DNA of 64,000 bases from Actinomycetospora sp. NBRC 106378 (GCF_030269685.1 NZ_BSTT01000007.1:62001-126000), one strand, 5' to 3'; positions 47,647-56,866 are shown, numbered from the stretch's first letter. The notes: a model not told the origin generated them from the sequence alone. Numbers and translations are program-made.

Positions 47647-48944
47647 TGCGCGCGCGGATCGTGCGGTTCGCGGTGATCGTGTCGATGGTCGCGATCACCG
47701 TGTTCGGGCTGCCGCTCGCGGTCGGCGCCGCCCGGTACTACGTCGTGGACGAGCAGTCCGACCTCGAGGGCGACGCCCAGGTCGCCGCGGACGCGATCGG
47801 GCCGGTGCTCGCGGCGGGATCGGTCCCGACCGACGTCTCCCCCGTCTCCGCGGAGAGCCCCGCCGCCGTCTACGGGCTCGACGGCCGGCGCGTCACCGGC
47901 GACGGACCGGACCGGCTCGACGCGACGCTCGCGGGCTCGCTCAACGGACGAGTCGAGCGGCGCGGGTCCGCGGGGGCGTTCCTGGTCGCGGTGCCGATCC
48001 TCGACGGCGACCGCCGCGTGGGCGTGCTGCGTGCGGAGCGGTCGCAGGACGAGGCGGTCGAGCGGACGGCGGTGACGTGGGCCGTCATGCTGGTCCTGGG
48101 GGTCACGGCGGTGGCCGGGACCCGCCTCGTCGCCCGCCGTCTCGCCACCCGTCTCGCCGCCCCGCTCGAGGTCCTCGCCGACGACGCCCGCCGCCTCGGC
48201 GAGGGCGACTTCACCGTGTCGGCCGGAACCGCCGACGCCGCCGTGCCCGAGGTCGCGGCCGTGCACCGGTCGCTCTCGGTCACCGCGACCCGCCTCGCCG
48301 ACCTGCTCGCCCGGGAACGTGCGTTCTCCGCCGAGGCGTCGCACCAGCTGCGCACGCCCCTCGCCGGGCTGCGGCTGCGGCTCGAGGAGGCCGCCTCGCT
48401 GCCGCCCGGGTCGCCCGGGGTCACCGAGGCCGTCGAGGGGTCGCTCGAGTCGGCCGACCGGCTCGACCGCACCGTCACCGAGCTGCTCGCCCTCGCCCGT
48501 GAACCGGCCGGGGCGCGGCGGGCGCGGGTGGACATCGTGGACCTCGTGGAGCAGGTCGTCGAGGACGCGCGTACCGACGGGATGGCCGTCGAGCTGCAGG
48601 TCGCCGACGAGGGGGCGGCGATCTCCGGCTCGGAGGCGGCGGTCCGCCAGGTGCTCGCGGTGCTGCTGGAGAACGCGCGGGTGCACGGGGAGGCGCCCGT
48701 GACCGTGACGGTGCGAGATGCGGGCCCGGCGGTGGCGCTGGACGTGGCCGACGCCGGGTCGCTCACGGTGGACGAATCGGCGCTGTTCGCCGCCCGCTCC
48801 CCGGCCGAGGGCCACGGCATCGGGCTCGCCCTGGCCCGTCGGCTCGCGGAGGACCAGGGCGGGCGGTTGCGGCTGCGCTCGGCGTCCCCGACGACGATCA
48901 CCCTGCTGCTCCCGGCCGCGTCGGACCCCGCTTCCCCGGCGTGA
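47646..48944 (+). CDS. Sensor histidine kinase
   Basis: A 432-residue membrane kinase. TM1 is near residues 7-29 (FAVIVSMVAITVFGLPLAVG). An extracytoplasmic domain (about 30-140) follows, then TM2 near 142-162 (AVMLVLGVTAVAGT) and a HAMP-like linker. The H-box is EASHQLRTPLAGLRLRLEEA. The ATP-binding region is short: GHGIGLALARRLAEDQGGRL and RLRSASPTTITLLLPAA. Its partner is the preceding regulator. The stop codon lies inside a palindromic element at 48941-48987. Confidence 0.92.
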   Translation: MRARIVRFAVIVSMVAITVFGLPLAVGAARYYVVDEQSDLEGDAQVAADAIGPVLAAGSVPTDVSPVSAESPAAVYGLDGRRVTGDGPDRLDATLAGSLNGRVERRGSAGAFLVAVPILDGDRRVGVLRAERSQDEAVERTAVTWAVMLVLGVTAVAGTRLVARRLATRLAAPLEVLADDARRLGEGDFTVSAGTADAAVPEVAAVHRSLSVTATRLADLLARERAFSAEASHQLRTPLAGLRLRLEEAASLPPGSPGVTEAVEGSLESADRLDRTVTELLALAREPAGARRARVDIVDLVEQVVEDARTDGMAVELQVADEGAAISGSEAAVRQVLAVLLENARVHGEAPVTVTVRDAGPAVALDVADAGSLTVDESALFAARSPAEGHGIGLALARRLAEDQGGRLRLRSASPTTITLLLPAASDPASPA

Positions 48945-48987
48945 GGGGAACCCTCGTGCCACACGAGCGCTCGAATCCTCCCCTCAC
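48941..48987. repeat. Dispersed 47-bp palindromic element, copy 2
   Basis: It begins GTGAGGGGAACCCTCGTGCC and ends TCCTCCCCTCAC. GTGAGGGGA pairs with TCCCCTCAC and CGAGCGCTCG is an inner palindrome. The TGA stop of the kinase (48942-48944) is inside the left arm. The related copy is at 6622-6668. Likely a terminator here. Confidence 0.65.
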
Positions 48988-49452
48988 GCTCACCGCGGCG
49001 GGCCGGGCCGTCACGTGGTGACGCTCGCGCGGCACACACACAGTTCTGAAGGCCCGGGGACCGACCCGGGTCCTCCCTGCGCGGCACGCACACATCGAGC
49101 CGGCGTCCCGGCCATGCGGGTCGACGACCGGAGTGCCGGCGGCGAACCGCACCAGCGCCGAGGCGCATCACCCGCTGGACGGCGCGGGGCACGGCGCGGG
49201 GCACGGCGCGGGGCACGGCGCGGGGCTCGGCGAACGTGTGCGCGACGCGGCGGAGTCCCGCCGCCGATCCCGGCCCTCCGCAACACTGTGTGCGCCTCGC
49301 GCAGGAGTCGCCCGCGCCGTGTCGACCCGCGACCACCGTGTGTGCGCCACGCGCACGAGTCGGCCCGGCTCGTGCGGAGGCCGGCGCCCGGACCCGGCCA
49401 CACCCGCCGTCGGGAAGGGGTGGGAGCGCGGCCCGCGGGGAAGGCAGCGCCC
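48945..49452. other. Intergenic region with repeats, no gene
   Basis: About 508 bp. It contains the remainder of the 47-bp palindrome, GTGTGCG-type motifs near 49021-49045, 49078-49093, 49288-49305 and 49338-49360, and a 12-bp tandem repeat at 49181-49228. Frames through it have no protein-like content. The region just before 49453 (GGAAGGCAGC) supplies the ribosome-binding site of the next gene. Confidence 0.65.
49181..49228. repeat. 12-bp tandem repeat, four copies
   Basis: GGCGCGGGGCAC is repeated at 49181-49192, 49193-49204 and 49205-49216, with a fourth copy GGCGCGGGGCTC at 49217-49228 differing by one base. It is in a non-coding gap, so it is probably a slippage-prone microsatellite. 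Confidence 0.85.
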
Positions 49453-50241
49453 ATGGACCTCGGACTGGGTGGAGCACGCGCGATCGTCACCGGGGCGTCG
49501 CGCGGCATCGGGCTGGCGTGTGCGCAGGCGCTGGCGACGGAGGGCGCGCGGGTGGCGCTCGTGGCGCGGACGGCGGGCGACCTCGAGAAGGCCGCGCAGC
49601 AGGTGGACGGAGAGACGCTGCAGCTCGTCGCCGACACCACCGACGACGCGGCGGTGCGGGCAGCGGTGGACCAGGTGGTCGCGGCCTGGGGCGGGGTGGA
49701 CGTGCTGGTCAACGCGGCGGCGCGGCCCGCGGGCGGGGCGGCGATCCCGAAGCTCGTCGACCTCACCGACGACGCGGTCCAGGTCGAGTTCGATACGAAG
49801 GTGATGGGCTACCTCCGGACGGCTCGGGCGGTGGCGCCGTCGATGATCGCGCAGGGGGCGGGCCGGATCGTGAACATCAGCGGCCTGAACGCCCGGAAGA
49901 CCGGGTCGATCGCGGGGACGATCCGCAACGTCGCCGTCGCCGCGCTCACCGCGAACCTCGCCGACGAGCTCGGGCCGCAGGGCATCAACGTGACCTGCGT
50001 GCACCCCGGGATCACCGACACCGAGCGGACGCCGGGCATGCTCGCCGACATCGCCGGGAAGCAGGGCATCTCCGAGGCGGAGGCCCGCGCGGGGCTGGAG
50101 GCGACGACGAGCCTGCGGCGCGTGATCACGGCGGCCGAGGTCGCCGACGTCGTGACCTTCCTGGCCTCGCCCCGCGCGGTGGCGGTGACGGGCGACTCGC
50201 TGGGAGCCGGCGGCGGGCAGCCGGGGGTCGTGCACTACTAG
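49453..50241 (+). CDS. SDR-family protein with degenerate active site
   Basis: A 262-residue protein with a clear SDR Rossmann fold: AIVTGASRGIGLACAQALAT, VLVNAAARPAGGAAIPKLVD and RIVNISGLNARK. The position where classical SDRs carry Tyr-x-x-x-Lys reads AGTIRNVAVAALTANLADEL, with no Tyr and no Lys at the expected places. The C terminus is AVTGDSLGAGGGQPGVVHY. It may still bind NAD(P) or use other residues. ATG 49453 is preceded by a purine-rich stretch. It sits alone between two repeat-rich gaps. Confidence 0.82.
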   Translation: MDLGLGGARAIVTGASRGIGLACAQALATEGARVALVARTAGDLEKAAQQVDGETLQLVADTTDDAAVRAAVDQVVAAWGGVDVLVNAAARPAGGAAIPKLVDLTDDAVQVEFDTKVMGYLRTARAVAPSMIAQGAGRIVNISGLNARKTGSIAGTIRNVAVAALTANLADELGPQGINVTCVHPGITDTERTPGMLADIAGKQGISEAEARAGLEATTSLRRVITAAEVADVVTFLASPRAVAVTGDSLGAGGGQPGVVHY

Positions 50242-50786
50242 CGTCGGAACAGGGCCGGACATGCCGCGGCGGCGCCACCCCAGAGGTGAGGAGTGACGCC
50301 GCCGTGGGCTTCGAAGGAACGTTGTGCTCGGGACCCGCCCCGGACGAACGTCTCGGGTCGCGGCTCACCGCTCGTGGGTCTGCGCTCTCTCGGCGTCGCC
50401 GCGCCGTGCCTCGCGGGCTACGGGCGACCGATGTCCTCTGAGCGGCACGAGCCGGTCCGGTGCGGGATGGTCCCTGCGATCAGACGATCACCTGCCTCCT
50501 CGTCGGACTGGCGGAACGTGCCGCTGTGAGTCGATCCACGGGGCGCTGCGTTCGGAGCTCTGTACCCTGTGATCGGGACCACATCGACCCCTCCGAAGGT
50601 ACTCCGTGTCCGGTCGGTGTCAACGACCCCGTCCGCCCGCCGTTCGGGCGGCGTTCACGCAGCGTCTGCTCCCCCACACGCACATCTCCCCTGCTCGAGC
50701 GCTTGACCGCCCACCGCGCGCTCCGGGAACGGTCGCCGGTGCCCGACCCTCGGTGTCCGGACCGGTCGAGCGGCCACCGGGTCGGG
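50242..50786. other. Intergenic region, no supported gene
   Basis: About 545 bp between convergent genes. The first 70 bp contain a hairpin (50267-50304). The rest has stretches of lower GC than the coding DNA and short frames without starts or family similarity. I see no RNA gene or mobile-element end. Confidence 0.55.
50267..50304. terminator. Hairpin after the degenerate SDR
   Basis: CGGCGGCGCCAC (50267-50278) pairs with GTGACGCCGCCG (50293-50304) with one mismatch and a 14-base loop. It lies 26 bp after the SDR stop and probably terminates it. Confidence 0.5.
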
Positions 50787-51611
50787 TCAATTCGTGTCGA
50801 AGCACTCCGCGAGCCACGTCCGGTAGGTCCGCGCGGGGTGCCCGGAGCGGTGCTCGACCTCGTCGGTGACGGGCGCCGGCACCCCGTCGGTCGCCCGCCA
50901 GTAACGGAAGAGCGAGTCGACGATGCCGGCCGGGACGAAGCGCGCCATCTGCTCCCGGGCGGCGTCGGGGTCGACCTTGCGGGCCTCGACGGGGCGCCCG
51001 AGGTGCTCGGCGATCAGCCCGACCTGCTCGGCCATGGTCAGCGACTCCGGCCCGGTCAGGTGCGGCGACTCGTCGACCGGGTCGGCGAGCAGCGCCGCGA
51101 CGGCGACGTCGGCGATGTCACGCTCGTCGATGGGAGTGGTCGCCGCCTCGGGGAAGGGCAGCTCGACGACGCCCGCCGCGATGCCGCGCGACCACTGCCC
51201 GGTGTTGCCCGCGAACGCGCCGGGACGCAGCGCCGTCGTCGGGACTCCGACTCCGCGCAGCGCGTGCTCGGCGTCGGCGTGATGTGCAGCGATGCCGCCG
51301 GGTTCGGGGTCGGGCTCGAGGAGCACCGACTCCGAGGACAGCAGCACGGCGTGCCGCACCCCCGCCCCGGCCGCCGCGGCGGCGAAGGCGCGCAGGTCAC
51401 CGGTGACGTAGAGGAACACGCGGTCCACCCCGTCGAGCGCGGGTCCGTACGAGGACGGGTCGTCGAGGTCGAGCGCGACCCGGCTCCCGCCGTCGGCGGG
51501 GAGCTTCCCCGGGTCGCGGCCGGCGGCACGGACGTCGACCCCGGCGGCGAGCAGGCCGGCGCGGACGGAGGAACCCACGGCGCCACGGGCGCCGGTGACG
51601 AGGACGGTCAT
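50787..51611 (-). CDS. NmrA/NAD(P)H-binding atypical SDR
   Basis: A 274-residue protein with an N-terminal MTVLVTGARGAVGSSVRAGL motif and ALDLDDPSSYGPALDGVDRV, then RHAVLLSSESVLLEPDPEPG. This is the NmrA-like branch of SDRs; members act as quinone oxidoreductases or redox sensors. The C-terminal TGPESLTMAEQVGLIAEHLG helps place it. ATG 51611 is preferred over 51620. It lies 24 bp after the EEP-family gene and is likely in the same minus-strand run. Confidence 0.85.
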   Translation of the reverse strand: MTVLVTGARGAVGSSVRAGLLAAGVDVRAAGRDPGKLPADGGSRVALDLDDPSSYGPALDGVDRVFLYVTGDLRAFAAAAAGAGVRHAVLLSSESVLLEPDPEPGGIAAHHADAEHALRGVGVPTTALRPGAFAGNTGQWSRGIAAGVVELPFPEAATTPIDERDIADVAVAALLADPVDESPHLTGPESLTMAEQVGLIAEHLGRPVEARKVDPDAAREQMARFVPAGIVDSLFRYWRATDGVPAPVTDEVEHRSGHPARTYRTWLAECFDTN

Positions 51612-51635
51612 GCCGCCCACTCTGCTCCGCGTGGT

Positions 51636-52628
51636 TCAGCCCGGCAGCGACAACCGGGTCAGGACGGCCCGGTGGTCGGTGCCCGGGACGTCGAGCACCT
51701 CGCCGTCCTGCACGCCCACGCCGCCGGTGGTCAGCACGTGGTCGATCTGGACGCCGAACCAGCGCGGGAGATTCGTCGGGAAGGTCGCGGTGGTCCCGGC
51801 GCCGAGGGTCTCCAGGGCGTCGACGCACCCGTCGGACGCGGCCCGGAAGGCGCTCTGGTCGGTGGTGGCGTTGAGGTCACCGACGACGACCGCGGGCGCC
51901 CCCGACCGGCACGCCGGCGCGACCAGGTCCGCGAGGTCCTGTTGCCACGCCCCGACCTGTCCCGGCACGGGCGCCGCCGTGTGCACCGCCAGGAGCCGCA
52001 CGCCCCCGGGCAGGGTCGTCGCCAGGCTGCCGAACAACTGCCCCTGCACGACGTCCACCGTCCCGACGCCGGGTCGGGTCAGCAGGGTCGTCGACCCACC
52101 GTCCTCGACGGCGGGGGCGCTGACGCCCGCGTAGCCGGGCAGCAGCGGGGCGAGCCGCGCCCGGTAGGCGTCGCCCGCCTCGGGCAGGACCACCACGTCG
52201 GGGTCCCGCGCGCGCACCACCGCGGCCAGCGCCCCGACGTCGGCGGCGCCGTGGTCGACGTTGAGCGCGAGCACCGTCAGCGGCCGTCCCGGGGGCGCCG
52301 GGTCGTCGGCGAGCAGGCGGCTCCCCACGATCCCGGCCGCCGTCAGCGCCCCGACCGCCGCCGTCACCATCGCCGCGAACCCGAACGCGAACAGTCGCGG
52401 GTACCGCTCGACCAGGGGGCGCCCGCGTCGGCGCCGCGTCACGAGCACACCGGCGATCCGACCGACGAACACCGACCCGGTGATCACCACCAGGAGCATC
52501 GGCGTCAGCGCCGCCAGCTGCACGAACGGCGTCAGTCGGTCCAGACCGACGTACCCCGGCAGGAGCAGCGCGAGGGCCACCACCGCGCCGACCACGACGC
52601 CGAGCACGGCGGGCAGGGATCGGCGCAC
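51636..52628 (-). CDS. Membrane-anchored endonuclease/exonuclease/phosphatase-family protein
   Basis: A 330-residue protein. Three hydrophobic segments are near residues 7-25, 35-55 (LTPMLLVVITGSVFVG) and 82-103. The EEP fold follows at about 115-330: VLALNVDHGAADV, VVLPEAGDAY, LLAVHTAAPVPGQ and the metal/catalytic VVVGDLNATTDQSAF and PGTDHRAVLTRL. These enzymes cleave phosphodiesters in nucleic acids or lipids. Its orientation with the active domain outside would fit a secreted-side nuclease or phosphatase. Substrate unknown. The GTG start at 52628 is the only plausible one. Confidence 0.85.
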   Translation of the reverse strand: MRRSLPAVLGVVVGAVVALALLLPGYVGLDRLTPFVQLAALTPMLLVVITGSVFVGRIAGVLVTRRRRGRPLVERYPRLFAFGFAAMVTAAVGALTAAGIVGSRLLADDPAPPGRPLTVLALNVDHGAADVGALAAVVRARDPDVVVLPEAGDAYRARLAPLLPGYAGVSAPAVEDGGSTTLLTRPGVGTVDVVQGQLFGSLATTLPGGVRLLAVHTAAPVPGQVGAWQQDLADLVAPACRSGAPAVVVGDLNATTDQSAFRAASDGCVDALETLGAGTTATFPTNLPRWFGVQIDHVLTTGGVGVQDGEVLDVPGTDHRAVLTRLSLPG

Positions 52629-52665
52629 CCGATCATCGTCGCAGGTGTCGCGAGCCGCCCGGGGA

Positions 52666-53460
52666 TCAGCGTCCGCAGGCCAGGACCCCGGTGACCGAGC
52701 CCGGGTAGGCGCCCGGCACGGCGAGCTCGGCGAACCACGCCGCGACCCGGTCGGCGTCGAGCCGACCCTCCGCCACCGCCTGCTCGACCGGCGCCCGCAC
52801 CGCGGAGGCGAACACCGGCGGCGGGATCGGCATCGCGTACGGCGTCTGGTCCACCACGAGCACGCCCGCGTCGGTCAGCAGCGGGCCGAGCGCGCGGCCC
52901 ATGCGGTCGCAGCCCACCGTCCCGCAGACGACGGCGAGCACCGCGTCGGCCGTCTTCGGGTCCCCGCCGAGCGTCATCGAGGCGTAGTCGAGCTCGAACA
53001 GCGCCACCCGCCCGCCGGGCCGACGGACGCGCGCGATCTCGGCCACTGCGTCCGCCGCTTCGTCGACGTACATGAGGACCCGCTCGGCGTAGACCGCGTC
53101 GACGCTGTCGTCCTCCAGCGGCAGGGCCTCCGCGGTGCCCGGCAGCCACCGGACGACGCCCCCGTGCCGGGCCTCCGCCTCCTCGAGCATCCGCGGCCGG
53201 TCGATCCCGACGACCGGTCCGGGCGCGTCGGCCGCCACCCGGGCGGCCGCGAGCGCGGCGGCGTGGTGTCCCGCGCCGCACCCGACGTCGAGCACGGTCT
53301 CCCCCGCCGCGGGCGCCAGGTGGGCCTCGAGCCGCGTCCGGTAGGCGAGCACCGACGGCGACGCCTCGACCGCCCGCAGGAACTCCACGGCGGGCCGGGC
53401 CGACGGGCCCCGCTGGACGTCGTGGAACAGCCGGTGGATGTCCTCGCCACGCTCCGTCAT
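52666..53460 (-). CDS. Class I SAM-dependent methyltransferase
   Basis: A 264-residue methyltransferase. Motif I is ETVLDVGCGAGHHAAALAAA (about residues 54-73). GIDRPRMLEEAEARHG, LPLEDDSVDAVYAERVLMYV and RPGGRVALFELDY supply the remaining SAM-fold motifs. The acceptor is unknown. ATG 53460 is used; an in-frame ATG at 53469 would add three residues. It lies downstream of an alpha/beta hydrolase in a same-strand run. Confidence 0.85.
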   Translation of the reverse strand: MTERGEDIHRLFHDVQRGPSARPAVEFLRAVEASPSVLAYRTRLEAHLAPAAGETVLDVGCGAGHHAAALAAARVAADAPGPVVGIDRPRMLEEAEARHGGVVRWLPGTAEALPLEDDSVDAVYAERVLMYVDEAADAVAEIARVRRPGGRVALFELDYASMTLGGDPKTADAVLAVVCGTVGCDRMGRALGPLLTDAGVLVVDQTPYAMPIPPPVFASAVRAPVEQAVAEGRLDADRVAAWFAELAVPGAYPGSVTGVLACGR

Positions 53461-53492
53461 CCCGACCATGGAACGGGATCTCCGGCGGGTCG

Positions 53493-54641
53493 TCACCGCC
53501 CGGACGGGTCGCGGATCTCCTCCCGGACGAAATCGATGACCACGGGGCGCACGATCTGGGCGCCCGGTGATCCGTACGGGTGATCGAAGACGTGGTCGGC
53601 GTAGGGCACCTGGACCAGCCGTCCCGGCACCCCGGCGGCCCGCAGGGCGGCGTCGAACCCGCGGACCAGGTCGGCCCGGATGAAGTTGTCCGCCCGCCCG
53701 AGCACGAGCAGGGTCGGCGGCAGGCGCGGGTCGACCAGCTCGTCGGGAGAGGCGGCGCGGAGCAGGGCCGGCCGGGCCGAGGCGGGCCCGCCGAACACCG
53801 CGTCCTGCAGTCCGGGCGCCACCTGGGTCATGTCGACGACCGGGTAGAACGCGACCGTCGCCCGCGGCACCGGCGCGCTGCAGCCCCCGGGCAGCGAGGC
53901 GCGGGGCACCCCGGCCAGGGCGGCCGTCGTCGAGAGGGCCAGCGTCGCACCGGCCGACTGGCCGCCGAGGACGACGGCGCCCGGGTCGAGCCCGTGGAGC
54001 ACTCCGGCGCCGGCGATCCAGGCCAGCGCGCACGCGACGTCGTGGCGCTGCGCCTCGCCGAGGGTCGCGCCGGGCAGCGGCGCGTCGCCCGGCAGCCGGT
54101 ACTGCACGGCCACGACCGCGAGCCCCTGGTCGGCGTACCAGCGGTTCGCCCGCGCCCGGTCGGCCGTGGTGCCCCGGACCCAGCTGCCGCCGTGCACCCA
54201 CACCATCACCGGGTGCGGGCCCGGGCCCGACGGCAGGTGGACGGCCAGCTCGAGCCCGGGCTGGTACTCCACGGTGAGGTCGGGCGGGGCGCCGCGCTGG
54301 TCGACGGCGGTGAGGGCCAGCCCCCAGTCGACCCGCACCCCCGCCGCGCGGGCCGCGGCGACCTGCGTCGCGAGGACGACGAGGGTCCCGACGACGGCGA
54401 GCGCCCCCACCGCCGTCACCACCGCACCGAGGCGGGGCACCCCGAGGACGAGCAGCCCGACCCCGGCCGCCAGGCTCACCACCGCCCCGAGCGCGGCGTG
54501 CAACGGGTACTGGCCGGACACGAACGATCCGAGGAACCCGACGACGGGCAGCCGTGGCAGGAACGTGCCGAGCACGACGACGACGAGGGCCAGGGCACCC
54601 GCGACGCCGAGCAGGCCGAGGGCGACACGGGCGATCGTCAC
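53493..54641 (-). CDS. Alpha/beta hydrolase with N-terminal membrane helices
   Basis: A 382-residue esterase-like protein. Three or four hydrophobic segments (about residues 5-27, 45-65 and 70-95) anchor it in the membrane. The catalytic domain starts near 125. The oxyanion motif is HGGSW, the nucleophile elbow is G-G-Q-S-A-G-A and the catalytic His is in YADHVFDHPYG. This is the hormone-sensitive-lipase/BD-FAE-like type (HGG motif). It may cleave esters on the outer face. GTG 54641 precedes the first helix directly. Confidence 0.87.
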   Translation of the reverse strand: MTIARVALGLLGVAGALALVVVVLGTFLPRLPVVGFLGSFVSGQYPLHAALGAVVSLAAGVGLLVLGVPRLGAVVTAVGALAVVGTLVVLATQVAAARAAGVRVDWGLALTAVDQRGAPPDLTVEYQPGLELAVHLPSGPGPHPVMVWVHGGSWVRGTTADRARANRWYADQGLAVVAVQYRLPGDAPLPGATLGEAQRHDVACALAWIAGAGVLHGLDPGAVVLGGQSAGATLALSTTAALAGVPRASLPGGCSAPVPRATVAFYPVVDMTQVAPGLQDAVFGGPASARPALLRAASPDELVDPRLPPTLLVLGRADNFIRADLVRGFDAALRAAGVPGRLVQVPYADHVFDHPYGSPGAQIVRPVVIDFVREEIRDPSGR

Positions 54642-54681
54642 GCCCCGATCTTCGCCCGGACCGCGTCCCCGGTGCGGGTGA

Positions 54682-56619
54682 TCAGTGTCGCGGCCCCGCG
54701 AGGTCGTAGACCGTCTCCGACCCGACCTGTCGGCCCGTGTAGTGCGCGCCCACCCACTGTTGGATCGGCAGGATCGCCTTCCCACGACCGAAGCCGCCAC
54801 GCTGCGCGGCGCCCCCACCGGCACCCGTCGTCGGGGCGACGTAGAAGCGGATGAGGCCGCGGTCGACGTCGGCCTCGAACTGGTCGAGGGTCGGCGTCGG
54901 GTCGTTGCCGGAGAACCCGCCGAGGCCCATCACCGAGGTACCGCTGGCGAGCTCCAGAGCGGAGGCGGCCATCGTCGTGGGCGTCGCCGCGGACCACTGG
55001 GTGGTCGCGCCCCGCAGCAGGGCGGCCACCTGGGGGTCGGTGCGCCCGCCGAAACCGCCGCCACCCGGGAACCCGCCACCGGGGAACCCGCCACCGGGGA
55101 ACCCGCCACCCGGAGACCCGCGACGGGCCGCCGCGGCGAAGCGGTCGGAGCGTGCGTCGTGGACCGCCGGTCCGGGCGAGTCGGCGCTGGTGTGCGGCTT
55201 CACGACCGTGTCCACCGCCCAGGCCGTGGTCCCGCCCAGGGCCCCGATCAGACCGAGGGTCACCGCGGCCACCACTCCGCCCCGTCGGGCGAGCCCGGCC
55301 GGCGCGAGCACGACCACGGCCGCGACCAGGCCCGCGAGCAGGACCAGCCAGCGCAGCCACGGGACGAAGGTCGGCGCCCGGTCGAGCAGCACGAATCCCC
55401 ACGCCGCGCTGCCGAGCACACCGACCGCGAGCAAGACCCGCGCGCCGAGGGCCTCCCGGCGCCGCCATCCCTCGTGAGCCCCCGTCGCGACCAGCGCCGC
55501 GACCGCGGGCGCCATTACGATCGTGTAGTAGGAGTGCACGGTCCCGGCCATGAACGAGAAGACCGCCCCGCTGACGAGCAGCCACCCGCCCCAGAGCAGG
55601 GCCGAGGCACGCAGGCGGTCCGCCCGCGGGGCACGGCGGGTCACCCAGAGCAGCGCCACCAGCGCCAGGATCGCGACCGGCAGCAACCACGCGATCTGAC
55701 CGGCGAACTGCCCGTCGAAGAGCCGACCGAGGCCCGCCGAGTCGCCGCCGAAACCGCCCGGCCGGCCGCCGCCACCCCCGCCGCCACGGCCCTGCAGCCG
55801 CGAGAGCCCGTTGTAGCCGACCGCGAGCTGGAGCAGCGAGTCGTCGGTCGACCCGCCGATCCACGGCCGCTGCGACGCGGGCCAGAGAGCGACGAGCGCG
55901 AGGAACCAGCCGGCGCCCACGACGATGCCGACGCCCCCGAGCAGCAGCTGTCCCACGCGGCGGGTCCACGGGCCGGACGCGGCGACGAGGAACGTCAGGG
56001 CGAACGCCGGCAGCACCAGCAGGGCCACGCCCATCTTCGCCAGGAACCCGAGCCCGACGAGCAGTCCCGTCGCCACCAGCCAGGCCGTCGCCGCGCGGGT
56101 CGTGGCCGCGTCGACCGCCCGGACCAGCGTGTAGGCGGCCGCGACCAGCAGGAACGTGAGCATCGGGTCGGGGTCGTCGAACCGCGACATGATCACCACG
56201 ACCGGCGTCAGCGCCAGCACCACGCCCGCGCCGATGGCGGCCACGTCGCCGCCCCACCGCCGGACCGCGAGCACCAGCAGGGCCACCGACCCGATGCCCA
56301 GCAGCGCCTGCGGGATCAGCATCGACCACGGCGAGAACCCGAACACGTTCGCCCACAGCCCCATCCACCAGTTGTCGGCCGGGGGCTTGTCGACCGTGAT
56401 GAATCCCGGCGCGTCGACCGCCGCGAACAGCCACGCGACCGGGTTGCGGGTCGAGGCCTGCACGGCCGCCGCGTAGAACGGGTTGGCGTCGCCCTGGGCG
56501 CCGAGGTCCCACAGGTCGATCAGTGCGGTGAGGACGAGGACGCCGGCGAGGGCCGGACGGAACCAGGCCCGTTCCCGACGGCGGGTCGGGTCGGCCGGGC
56601 GCGTGAGGGTGGCGGTCAC
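54682..56619 (-). CDS. GT39/ArnT-like membrane glycosyltransferase
   Basis: A 645-residue polytopic protein. About 12 helices are predicted between residues 20 and 455. The first external loop has DLWDLGAQGDANPFYAAAVQ and ITVDKPPADNWWMG, a pattern of the PMT/ArnT group that uses a polyprenyl-phosphate sugar donor. MSRFDDPDPMLTFLLVA is another family block. A C-terminal extracytoplasmic domain of about 170 residues contains four GGGFP-like repeats (about 490-510) and a YDLAG tail. The acceptor may be a cell-wall polymer or protein. The GTG at 56619 is the first codon after the promoter gap. Confidence 0.88.
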   Translation of the reverse strand: MTATLTRPADPTRRRERAWFRPALAGVLVLTALIDLWDLGAQGDANPFYAAAVQASTRNPVAWLFAAVDAPGFITVDKPPADNWWMGLWANVFGFSPWSMLIPQALLGIGSVALLVLAVRRWGGDVAAIGAGVVLALTPVVVIMSRFDDPDPMLTFLLVAAAYTLVRAVDAATTRAATAWLVATGLLVGLGFLAKMGVALLVLPAFALTFLVAASGPWTRRVGQLLLGGVGIVVGAGWFLALVALWPASQRPWIGGSTDDSLLQLAVGYNGLSRLQGRGGGGGGGRPGGFGGDSAGLGRLFDGQFAGQIAWLLPVAILALVALLWVTRRAPRADRLRASALLWGGWLLVSGAVFSFMAGTVHSYYTIVMAPAVAALVATGAHEGWRRREALGARVLLAVGVLGSAAWGFVLLDRAPTFVPWLRWLVLLAGLVAAVVVLAPAGLARRGGVVAAVTLGLIGALGGTTAWAVDTVVKPHTSADSPGPAVHDARSDRFAAAARRGSPGGGFPGGGFPGGGFPGGGGFGGRTDPQVAALLRGATTQWSAATPTTMAASALELASGTSVMGLGGFSGNDPTPTLDQFEADVDRGLIRFYVAPTTGAGGGAAQRGGFGRGKAILPIQQWVGAHYTGRQVGSETVYDLAGPRH

Positions 56620-56770
56620 GAGGGCTGACGATCATCGGCGTTCCTCGCCGGCGGCTGGGGCGTTCCTGTGCAGGTGCTGTGGGCCCGCCGGGTGGCGTCT
56701 GTGCTCTGTGAGGTGGCTGCGCCGGCCGGTCCGGTGCCCTGTTCCGACGGCGTCGCGGCGCCCCGTGCGG

Positions 56771-56797
56771 CCGGGCCGGGCCGGGCCGGGCCGGGCC
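56771..56797. repeat. CCGGG pentanucleotide tandem repeat
   Basis: Five consecutive CCGGG units occupy this stretch, ending directly at the long inverted repeat. Probably replication slippage; can form compact GC structures. Confidence 0.75.
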
Positions 56798-56866
56798 GCA
56801 AGATCTCGTCGCGCGGAGCGAAGCGGTCGCTCAGCGAGCACTTCGCTCCGCGCGTCAGGATCTTGC
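56798..56866. terminator. Large stem-loop with GCAAGATC arms
   Basis: The outer arms are GCAAGATC (56798-56805) and GATCTTGC (56859-56866). Inside them CGCGCGGAGCGAAG (56810-56823) pairs perfectly with CTTCGCTCCGCGCG (56841-56854). The loop also contains TCGCTCAGCGAG. It lies downstream of the TspO-like gene and is a likely terminator. Confidence 0.65.

Noticed and set aside
50242-50786. Small protein gene in the 545-bp gap.
   Set aside because: Candidate frames lack RBS, conserved features and reasonable composition.
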